Assembly: GCA_027625915.1 (NCBI GenBank)
Contig: JANTQA010000021.1
Location: 1,240,001-1,304,000, forward strand
DNA: 64,000 nucleotides
Source of the DNA: Anaeramoeba flamelloides
Lineage: Eukaryota; Metamonada; Anaeramoebidae
Direction: 5' to 3'
Of the stretch, positions 35,468 through 45,740 are shown piece after piece. The translations under genes were made by a program, and so were the position numbers. Numbering within the stretch: the first letter of the stretch is position 1; the number at the start of each line of letters is the position of its first letter. The notes beneath the pieces were generated by a model that worked only from the letters and a program-made list of their open reading frames with translations, did no database searches and was not told where the DNA came from.

Positions 35468-36324
35468 TAAGTAAAAATTTTCTTCTTTTACTAGTTATAT
35501 CTAAAATTATTTCCAATAATCATAGTTTACTCCAATTATTCCAATACACCTGAAAATAATTTATATCAAATGAGAAACATGATTAAAAAAAAATAAAACA
35601 ATTTGAAATTTTACTTGTTTAGTTTAAGAATTAATTACAACCTTTTATACAAGTAAACATTTTTTATAATTTTCAAAAATCATGAAACTTTCCATATTCA
35701 GGCTTTCCTTTTGCGAACATCTTTTAAATCCTTTTTATTTATTAAAATGTTTTATTTCAACCCCAAACTGATGAAAAATGATTAGTTCTTTTAGGTTTTT
35801 ATTTTTTTGAAGGTGAAAAGATGAAATTGTTGACAATAATGCTCACTAAAGGTTTCAATAATATTACTATATTCTATTCACTTGAAATTTCTTTTTGAAT
35901 AAAATGAAATTTTCCCACAATTAAATTATTTTTCATAATATAACCTTTCTTAAATCCTACCAAAAATTGAGTTTACTATTTCAAAATTTCCAAATCAATT
36001 CTATAAACAAAAAACAATTCCTCAAGCTATTCAAAATATTTTTATAGAGTTAATTTCAAAATATTGAAATGTATAAAAATTTGAATCTATACTTGAAAAT
36101 ACTTGATAGGTCTTGTATTTTTTCAATTTTTCAGTCAAATATTGATCCGATCTAATTGTTTTTTTCAATAATTTGTTTTCATTTTAATTTTGTAAATAAT
36201 AATTTTTTTATTCAATTTCTTCAGATGAAAATTCTTTTTGAGAAGTGAATGTAAAATAACACATTAACTAAACATCCTCGAGGGTGGGAACATAGTCCTT
36301 AAAAACATTTTATTCAAACTTTGC
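35468..36324. other. gene-free AT-rich spacer
   Basis: I see nothing supported on either strand. Confidence 0.35.
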
Positions 36325-38079
36325 TTAAGGGATTAGCGTCACCATAGATTTCTCTATAATTAAAGTATGTTGAAATTGGGTATAAATGATGTTAGTGTGC
36401 CATGGCTCAAATAGCTCTAAAAAATCTATTATAAATCTTATTGTACAATAAATTATTACAATTTTTACCCAGATAATCACTATTAAAAAAGTTCATTTGA
36501 ATAAAAATTTTTTTTTTTAATTCCTTTTCTAAATCGAAAAATAAAAACTCAAATAATATTATTACATATATATATATAAATATATATATAATAATTCAGA
36601 TTTAGAGCTTCTAAAAGTGACTATTTTTTTAATTTTTTAATTTTATAGGATAGATCAATAATCCTCAACATAAAAACCCAAAGACTGATTGGTTTTGTTT
36701 AATTTTTATAAAGTTAATGGAAATATCAATATATATATAATGACTTCAGAATTTACATTGATCAAAATAATGCGTGCACAAAGACTATAATCCATGTTTC
36801 AAAATATAATCTGTGCTTTTTTTCTTGAACCAAGGCAAGATCCAATCTAACTACTACCAAATAGTATACCTAAGTTCAAATCAATTTTGATAGTAAAGGT
36901 CTGGTTATTTTCAGTAAAATTTAAATTATTCATGCAAATAGTTGATAATTTTCCATAATTATTCAATTTTTTTGAAATTTTTTGTTTTTTTATAAATCAA
37001 TTTTACTGAAAAACTTACTTTTTTTTTTGAGACAAATTTTACAATTTGATCCTTTATTTTTAGAATTTCTTTTTAAATGATAGAACTTTAAGAAACTAAT
37101 ACCATATTTTTTTTAGGTTTATTATTGGTTTCTTTGATTGGTTAATGTATAGGTCTTCTATATCAAAAAAACACGCTTTTTATTTTTAAACACTCATTAA
37201 GGATTATTCGAATTTTATTCCCAGTGGCAATTAATTTTATACTCGCAATATGAATTATGAACTCAAAAGAATGTTGAGTTAATAGATCTTGTTAAAATGT
37301 AAAATTTAGGTTGTTTTTGAGGAAGGCAAAAAAAATTTACTTTCCAAAATCCAAATTTTTCACTCAAAATTTTCTCTTTCCAAAATGATATTGGGAAAAT
37401 GTCCTTCCACGTTATATTGAAGTATGTTAGAGTTGGTGGTGAGTGTAACTACCCATTTGAAAAGAAAGTGGAGTGACATTTTCCCAATATCAAAAAAAAT
37501 AGCTTTTTATTTTTGACTTGCTCAGTTGGGATTTTTCGAAAAGTTTTTGGATCAATAAATGATTTTAGTCAAAATCTTAAATTCCTAAAAATTGACAATA
37601 TTTTGACTTTCCCTCAATTCACTATATTTTTAGGGTCTTATTCTATTTACTACTTTGTATTTCAAGGCTCACAGAGCATAAAATTCAGATAGTCCTTAAT
37701 ATTTCGGCACACTTTATTTTTACTTCAGTTTTTGTCAAAAAAATCTATTCGTTAATTATTTAATTTTTAAAAAAAACGAATTATTATACAACTAATCTAC
37801 ATTTCGCCATATATTTAAGAAATATATTTTGTAACTTTGGAGTCTGAATATTGATAATTCAACCTTTAAATTTATGCTGGAATTCAGATTTTTTTCTGAA
37901 ATTTACTGGGTTTTTTACTAATACATAGATCGTTTTTAATAGATGAGATCAACAAATATTACTACTTGACTAATCAAATTTTTAGAGACATTTGAACCAT
38001 GGCTCACTAAATGTGATTAAGACCCAATAACAACATACTTTGATCTTAGGCTTCTTCTTGGTAGAGGCTAATCCCTTAA
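36325..38079. mobile_element. DNA transposon family G, copy 2, carrying about 1 kb of extra sequence
   Basis: The ends are TTAAGGGATTAGCGTCACCA on the left and GGTAGAGGCTAATCCCTTAA on the right. It is inverted relative to copy 1. Interior homology breaks at about 36,750 and resumes at 37,729. The extra 979 bp is bounded by ACTTCAG at 36,743-36,749 and 37,722-37,728, which could be a 7 bp target duplication. No long frame was seen inside. Confidence 0.75.
37384..37496. repeat. 112 bp hairpin inside the G2 insert
   Basis: The arms GATATTGGGAAAATGTCCTT then CCAC, and its complement ending CATTTTCCCAATATC, pair over about 24 bases with one mismatch. The loop holds TTGAAGTATGTTAGAGTTGG. It could be a tiny foldback element. 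Confidence 0.55.
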
Positions 38080-38414
38080 TCTTTAACAAATAAAATTTAA
38101 TTGATTGAAAAAATCAAAAAGATTTTTTTTAAATGTCATTAGGTCATACAAATGAAATTGAAGACATTTCGACTGTAAGTATTTTTTTCACTCAGCTCAG
38201 ACCAGAGTAAATGCAAAATCTAATTAAACAAATCCTAACTAATTGGATCTTCCAACAGTCTGCTGATAAATAATTACCAACTGGTTTTCTGGGAAGAGTT
38301 ATCACTAACCTTGTTTTATTGCTTAAATAGAGGGCTCTACAAAAGATCCTTTTTATATTTGTGACAAAATACAACATTTTTTTTCGTTTCACTTTTTTGA
38401 AAACTCCAAACAAA

Positions 38415-38687
38415 ATGGGAATTACAGGACTTTTTAAACTTTTGGAATCGATTAAAAAAAAATCACACTTGCGAAATTTCAAAGGAAAAACAATTGGAAT
38501 TGACGGTTATGTAATTTTACATCGAGGAGCATTTCGGTGCGCTAAGGAATTGTGTTTAAATAATTCTTCAAGAACGTAAAATATTTCTTGAAACTTCTTT
38601 TCTTTGAAAACAAAATTTTTTGAAGCGGCTCGGGCTTTAGAAAACAAACACAAAAATTACCAACAAAATAAATCATCAACAAAACCG

Positions 38688-38729
<42 letters not shown>

Positions 38730-40730
38730 CAAATACTGAAAAACACCTTAGTTTGATTAGGTATGTGCTAAATTTTGTAAAGTTATTAAGGAGACATCAA
38801 ATAAAGCCATATTTTGTTTTTGATGGGAGCTACTTACCAATGAAAGCCGAAACAAACAAAAAACGAAACGAAGATCGCGAAAGATCGCTTGAAATAGCTG
38901 TGAATTTAACAAAATCCGGCCGTCAGCAGGAGGCACACCGCTACTTCCAAAGGAGTGTCAAGATCACATCAAAGATTGCAAACCAAGTTATCCAGGCACT
39001 CAAAAAAGACAATGTGCCAATCCTTGTTTCACCCTATGAAGCCGATCCGCAACTCGCGTGGCTTGCAAGGAATGGAATTATTGATCTTGTGCTTAGTAGC
39101 GACTCTGATTTGTTAGTCTTTGGCGTACCACATTTCATTTATAAATTCGAAATGAACGGCAGTGTTGAAATCATCCATTTAGCTGACGTTTATAAAATTG
39201 GGCCAAAACCACAGCCAAAATTGGAAAATAAAAAAGCAAGCCGAAGAATTGAAATAAATTTTCAAGGTTGGACACACGATCAATTTATTTTCATGTGTAT
39301 CTTGAGTGGGTGCGATTATTTGAAATCGATCAATGGGATTGGTTTGAAAAAAGCACACGATTTAATTAACAAAAACAAGACTATTGGCACAGTTTTAGAT
39401 GAATTACAAAAGAATAAAAGGATCAATGTGCCACCAAACTACATCAAGGATTTCCAAAAATGCTATTTAACATTCTTACACCAAAGGGTTTATAACCCAA
39501 GGACAGAAAAATTAATTCTATTTTCCGAATATGATCCAAACCGAGAGTTTGATATCGACATCAATAACCACGAAAAAAAAAAAAAAAAAAAAAGAAAAAG
39601 AAAAAGAAAAAGAAAAAGAAAAAGCAAAAGAAAAAGAAGGAGAAAAAGAAGGAGAGGGAGAAGGAGAAGGAGAAACAGAAAAAGAAGAAGAAAACAACAA
39701 TTTTAATTATCTTGGACCAAAAGTGAGTGATGAGATTGCGAAAAAAATTGCCAATAGTCTGATTGATCCTTTTTCACATAAGGAATTTTCGGTTACAAAT
39801 AATTACAATAATAATAACTTTTACAATAATCGGAAAAGAAATAATGGATCGTATACACAATCAAAAACTCCCACTGTGAATTCTTCACAGTTCCCAAAAT
39901 ATAAAAAAAGATATAATTCACAGAAAATTAAAAGATCAAATTCGAGACAACCAAACTTTTCTCGGGTTTCCAAAAGTAAAACTATAAATAACCAATCAAA
40001 AACAATTTTAGATTTCTTTCAAAAGTCAAAAAATATAAAAAAAAAAGAAACACAAAAATGCAAACAACAAAAGAATCTTTTACAAAGATCGCTAACAATG
40101 TTTCCTAAAAACGAATTTGGTATACCTAAATTAAGCAATTTCCAAAACAACAAGTCACAAGATGATCACAATTTAAATAAATTAGAAAATATTAATCAGG
40201 AAATCGTCGTTATTAGTGACGATGAAGATGCGTGGGATTTAATTAATTCAAATGAGAAAATTAATCTTGAAAAAATCCAAAATTCCCAATTGGATAAAAA
40301 ACATTCTTCAATTAACAACAAAGAAACAATGTCTAAGGCTATGACAGGAAAAGATAAAGAAACAAAATTAGAAAAAAATGAAATCGTGCATGGAAGAATA
40401 GAAAAGAAAAATAAGAGCAAAGGGGAAAAGAAAAAGGAAAAGCACATAACAGATAAGGAAAACAAAAAGAAAAAGAAATCCATCTGCAAAAATAAGGTGA
40501 AAGTTGATTATTTTGATGAAGGAAATGGGAACCTCAAAAAAAAGAAAAAGATCAAAAATAATATGAAAAATAAAGAACAAGAAAACAAAACCCCCAAAAA
40601 TTCCACCGATCAAAAAAATCTCAAATCATTCGATCTCCTCAAAGATCAACTTTTAAAATTTGAATTGCCTGGAGAAATGATAGAGGATTTTAATATTCTC
40701 AAAGATAATTTAAATTTTCGTTTAAAATAA
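38415..40730 (+). CDS. EXO1: exonuclease 1-like XPG/FEN1-family 5'-3' nuclease with apparent frame change
   Basis: Exon 1 (38,415-38,575) starts MGITGLFKLLESI, with the Gly-2 N-terminus that this family needs. A GTAAAA donor and TTGATTAG acceptor bound a 185 nt intron, and exon 2 starts at 38,761 (Thr-Tyr junction, TYVLNFVKLL). The metal-binding acids are all present: D30 (GIDGY), D75 (VFDGS), E147 and D149 (PYEADPQLAW), D168 and D170 (SSDSDLLVFG) and D239 (SGCDYL). An H3TH follows (GIGLKKAHDLI). The order and spacing fit EXO1 rather than FEN1. EXO1 resects DNA ends and acts in mismatch repair. After the catalytic core a run of 21 A (39,573-39,593) throws the frame off by one. The other frame then continues as a KE-rich tail with NFNYLGPKVSDEIAKKIANS, a PIP-box-like SKTILDFF, a SUMO-interaction-like VVISDDEDAW, and ends at TAA 40,728-40,730 (about 709 aa in all). 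Confidence 0.85.
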
Positions 40731-41187
40731 TTAAAATAAAAATAATTATTAGGGGTCAAGTCATTTACCGTGTATTTTAAACCATACCCAAGGAGTGGCT
40801 TGAATCCCAACAAAAATATTATGAAATTGCCCTTCTCTTGATTGACAAAATTCAAATAAACAAAAAAAATCTTGAGAGGATCTCATTGGCAAAAAAATCA
40901 ATTCAAAAAAAAAGTTGAGAAAACATTCTCAATTCTAAAAAATAAAAATTTTTAAAAAAAAATTATTCCTTACTTCTTATTTTTAAATTTCTATTTGGTT
41001 AAATTTCTTTAATTTAAAACAAATTGCTTTCTCCAAGTATACAATCAATTTAATTCGATTTAATCTAATTTGTGGTTATATAGTAACTCTCTATATTTGA
41101 TAAGAGTAAGGATTTTGTAAAATTCTTTAGAAAAAAATAACCCATAGAAGAGAAAGGAAAAAAATGAAAAAAACAATCTTCGAGATC

Positions 41188-41298
41188 TCAAAAAGCGCGA
41201 AAGAGCGACACTTCAAAATCAACATAGTTGTTTTCAAAATGATAAATCATAAGCATTATAATAGTAAATTGAGTGTCGCTCCTTGGCGTTTTTTTTTT
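41188..41298. repeat. short hairpin element L
   Basis: AAAAAGCGCGAAAGAGCGAC at the left pairs with its complement ending GCGTTTTTTTTTT at the right. The stem is about 28 bases with few mismatches, around a 50 bp loop. It is unusually GC-rich for this window. Confidence 0.55.
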
Positions 41299-41389
41299 TC
41301 TGGAAATGTCCTCTTTTTTGATTGTTGATTTTTGGACATCGATCACGCTTCACAGGTTGGTTTGTTTTTGATTGGTATTCGGCACTCAT
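41234..41389 (-). CDS. possible small basic protein, 51 aa
   Basis: An ATG at 41,389 opens MSAEYQSKTNQPVKRDRCPK then INNQKRGHFQ, running to TGA at 41,234. The first 30 residues have good complexity and charge. The C-terminal third is translated hairpin L, so the true end may differ, for example if spliced. No family recognised. Confidence 0.25.
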   Translation of the reverse strand: MSAEYQSKTNQPVKRDRCPKINNQKRGHFQKKKNAKERHSIYYYNAYDLSF

Positions 41390-41993
41390 AAAAATTACTA
41401 AAAATTTTTTTAATCCATTTCAGAAGATTTTAATTAACCGTAATGACTCGGCCCTTAAACGCTATTTTAATTCATGTATTAATATTTTTTTGATTCATTT
41501 TAATTCTATTCAGAGATGAGTTATTAAAAAACAAGAGAGAAAATATCAAAAGAAATCTTCTTTTGACCCCAAAAACTATTTTTTGGAGTGATTTTTATCC
41601 CCATTTTAACTTAGAGAGTATTATATTTTATAAAGTTCTGAATGATTTTTTTAAAAAAAAGAAAAATATTAAAGATATATAAAAAAGAGAAAAAGAAAAA
41701 ACTAGATATTTTTTTTTTGTTTTGGAACAAGAAATTTTGGATTCCTTTAAAAAACACTGAAAATACTTGAAACTGGAAAATTTTCAAATTTTTTAAAGGA
41801 TCCCAAATCATAAGGATTCTTGCTTCAATAGTACATATACCCATTTTTTTGATTTAATTTTAACAGGAAAGACAAAAAACATCTCAAGGTTTACAATCCC
41901 TGGAATTTGAAATAATGAAAATCTTGTTTTAGGCTTGGAGGCTTGTTAATTTAGATCTTAACTAATGGATCTTGGAATTGGCATGGGTTTAAA

Positions 41994-42531
41994 GAAACTA
42001 ATATTCAATTTTTTTCTAACATTTTAAAAAACCATCAAATCACAATAATAGCTTTTCATTCAAATTGAAAAGAATTTTGATTTTTGTAAAAATCGGAAAA
42101 TCATTTTTTCATCTTTTTGTTTTTTGTTTTCATTTCATTTTTTGAATTATGAAACTTGTTTCAGTCGATCAAAAATTTTTTTCTAATAGTTGATCTTTGG
42201 TTAAAGGGAAATTGTTCAAAATAGAAGAATACAAATTTAATTAGTCAACGGTAAATAGACTTTTGATCGATCAATATCCTAATAGAATTTCAACTAATTT
42301 TCCAATAAATTTTTTTGTTTGCCTCTCCAAAATTTTTAACAAACTGATAATTTATTAGTATTGATAATTATTTATTTTTTGTTTTGTAGGTATTTTATCT
42401 ATAAAATATTGTTAACATTTCAATTAGTAAATGGTTCTCATTTTGGATTTCTTCTAGAATTGAATATATAAGATTTTTCTTTTCTAAAATAGAATTTTGG
42501 TATGTTAACAATTTTGAATTGGGGTTTATTT
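41994..42531. mobile_element. MITE family E, copy 4
   Basis: The left end is diverged (GAAACTAATATTCAATTTTT). The interior (ATCACAATAATAG, TTGATCGATCAATA, GTATTGATAATTATTTATTT) and right end TTGAATTGGGGTTTA match the other copies. It is the most decayed simple copy. Confidence 0.7.
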
Positions 42532-43439
42532 ATTTTTTAATAAATCAATTTTTGTTTAATTTTTTTTTTTTTTTCGAAAAGCAGAATTGAAGAGTCTAAG
42601 GTTAGTAAGTCGGGAGGTGTTCTTAAGGTTAGAATTTCGATTTTTGTGAGTGGTCAATTGGGAAATATATTTTCCTTTTCCTCAATTAATTAATTAATTA
42701 ATTTTTTTTTTTTTTTATTATCGAAGAGAGGTCTTTCAACAAAATTACCTCCTGCTTACCTGAAAATCTTGAATTATATTGAGATTTTTTTATCCTAACT
42801 ATAATGTAGGTAATATTGGAGATAAAAAAAAAATTTTTTTTCAAAGCTTTGAATAAAACCAAAGCTAATTCAATATTTCAATTGATAAACACAAACCACA
42901 TTTTTTATAACTTCCCCTCCAATCTATTATCCTTATACTCTTAAATTCTAATTCTGAAATAAAAAAAAATTTACCAAAAAATACCCTTTTTGAACAATTA
43001 TTAAAACCTATATCAAGTCCATGATAGATCAGTTAAGAAACAAATTAATTAATACCAAAAACTTAAAACAAGATCATCTTTTTTTTGAATTTCAGGAATC
43101 TATCAAATATTTCCGAAAATACCCGATAATAAATACCAGTCGAAATTATTTTAATCACTAGAAAATACTTTTTGAAAGTCTTATACCAACTCATAATACC
43201 ATTAAATCAGTTTACAGTTAATTTGGAATTATATTATCGAATTTTTTTTTTTTTTTTTGGAAGAAATCAACAACTTTAAAAAATTCAATTTTATTGAAAA
43301 AGTATTTAACCCAATTTGTGTGAAAGGAATTGGTATCTTAAATACCAATAATATTTTTGATTATTGTTAAATGGTTATAAATGTTGGAGAGAAAATGCAT
43401 TGATAAAGAAAATTTCTAATTGTGTAACAGTACTCATAG
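42532..43439. other. gene-free AT-rich spacer
   Basis: I see no supported gene. Several long T runs and an (AATT)n stretch at about 42,685-42,702. Confidence 0.35.
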
Positions 43440-43690
43440 ATTGTTTAATCTACAACAGTATCCAAAAATAACAGAGTAATATCTAATCGCGCACAGAAGA
43501 TACATAAACACACATACTCAATGTAATACATGCCATACAAAACCCTTCTTTAACTTCCCATGCTTGAAGAGAAATTGACCTAGTCGAGCCTTACATACCT
43601 GGCCATATCCAACACAACTCATACCAAGTGTGAAAAAAACACATGTACATACCCTAAAAAGTACTAAAATCCTCAAATATACTCAAAAGG
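43440..43690. other. compositionally anomalous patch of unknown function
   Basis: About 250 bp with far more C and G, and few homopolymers, than its surroundings. On the plus strand one frame (from 43,485) stays open apart from one TGA at 43,576-43,578. It reads LIAHRRYINTHTQCNTCHTK, then PFFNFPCLK, then PSRALHTWPYPTQLIPSVKK. A C-x2-C and a further PC are present. It could be a relic gene, a structured RNA or imported DNA. Confidence 0.3.
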
Positions 43691-45740
43691 TACCAAAAAC
43701 TCTTCAAAGGGGTTAAAGTAGATATTTCAAAAAAAATCTATATGTATTTTTTAAAGTAAAAATTTTATTTTATGTTAAATAGAGTATATTGTCACTAGGT
43801 GCTCTTTGAAGTTGTCCATAACATGCTTTTGAGTGATTAAAATATATTTGAATCTTTTTGATTTCAGGTATTTTTATGGATATTTTAAACACATAATTTA
43901 GGATATTTGAACCTTTTATGTTCCAAAATCTTGGAAAAAAAAAATCAATATCTCTCTATACCTTTGATAATTGCCTTTTCCAAGCAAATTTATTTTCAAA
44001 ATCATTAAATTATTATTTAAGAAAAAAAATAATTTGTGAAAAAAGCCTCCCTACCTGACCTAACATTTTTTTGTTAAATAAATAGTTTTGAAAGAATATG
44101 TATTAAATTTTAACATAAAACCACAAAAAAATACTTGAAATAATTATTTGGATTATAATTACTCAGAATTAAACCCGATTTTACAATTATTGGCCCATTA
44201 AAAATAAAATTTTGGAAATAAATATTTTTATAAATTGCAGTTATCTATTCTAATAAAAAAAATACTAATTTAATATTCGGTTTTATATTAGAAATATTTT
44301 TTTGTTCTAAAAATAAAATTAAAAAAAAATAAAAAAAACTGGGCACTTTATTATGAAATTTATATATGATTATTATATTGAATTTTCACAATTTAAAAGT
44401 TTTTTTCACATAAAAAATGGTATTTAATATTGGTATTTCTCTTTTTTTACCATTTTGTTCTAAAAAAGCAATAATTTTGACAATATTTATATTTTTTGAT
44501 TTATTTTGAAAATAACTTGATTTTTTAATGTTCTTGAAAATACAATTAGTATTTCTGTGACATATAGATAATTATTAATGTTAAAGAATAAAAACAAAAA
44601 CAAACACCATTAATAATTTATATTTAATTATTTTTGATTTTTGAAAAAAAAATTGAATATTTTTTAGTTTTTTCAGTTTTTTACAATTCCCCATACATTG
44701 ATTAAAATACAATCCGGTTTTTTTTTTTTTTTTTTGACAAAAACTTTCTATAGTTTCTTTAATAAGTATGAAACCATGAATATAATTGATTGCTTTGTAA
44801 TTGTTTATAACTTTTTGATTCTTTTTTTTTTATTAATATATAATTTGAAAAATTCTATTTTTAGTTTTTTTAGAAACTTGATTATTGATTTTTTAAAAGT
44901 CTACAGATATCAAAATAGCTGTCTTTATCAATTCATCCATCATTATTTAAAGATAGTTGGTATAGTATTAGGTTAATAAGTATCAATATCTAATTCATCT
45001 ATAATCATACTTGTGGAATCTAAAAACAAAAATTCTTAATAATACTTTTGCACATGTTACGGTACCTCATTCGTTGTGAAAATTCAATATTTAAAGCTGT
45101 TCATAATTCATATTATGGTGTACTCTATTTTCATAAAAATTAGAAAAATGAATTATTATTTAAAAGAGTTGTGTTATTCCTTTTAAGGGACTAATATCTA
45201 TATATTGTTTTTTTACCCAAATTTAATTGAGATAGAGAAAATCTTTTTACCAATTCTTTTGATTTGAAAACCCCTGTTTATTTTCAATATTAAACATATT
45301 TCGAGATAAGAAATCCTTTTTTAGAAATTGTTAAAAACAAAAAATAATATACACTAGTACCTTAAACAAAATTTCTAATATTTTTTTTGAACTTGTTTTC
45401 AATACACAGCTTTTATTTAATTTAATAAAAGAAACAACCATTTCGTTTCACTTGTAAACTAGGGTCAAATATTTCTAAGAATATAATAATTTTTCCACAA
45501 AAGACCCAAAAGCTCCAAAACCAAAAACAATCTATCCAAAAATAAAAAACCCCTTAAAAAAGTTTTCTGATTGAAAAAATTCCAATAATTTAATAGCTCC
45601 TAAACATTCGGTTAACTTAAATACGGGCAATTTCTTAAATTCCTTAAATGATAGAAAAAAAAATGGAAATCATTTTTTGCTTTCTTTTTTCAACACAAAT
45701 CCAATATTATTCACCACTTTAAAAAAAAAGTTAAAAATCA
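43691..45740. other. gene-free AT-rich spacer upstream of the BTB gene
   Basis: A long frame at 44,698-44,976 is Phe/Ile/Leu-rich, starts without ATG and has no conserved-looking features; I do not count it as a gene. Nothing else supported. Confidence 0.35.

Noticed and set aside
38174-38285. Tiny spliced gene MSLGHTNEIEDIST + SADK before EXO1
   Set aside because: A clean GTAAGT donor exists, but an 18-aa product with no support is more likely 5' leader or chance.
43570-43610. tRNA-like B-box (GGCTCGACTA on the minus strand)
   Set aside because: No acceptor stem, anticodon arm or A-box at the right distance.
44698-44976. 92-codon plus frame rich in Phe and Ile
   Set aside because: Begins at TTG, mostly translated T-rich DNA with no complex segment; treated as chance.
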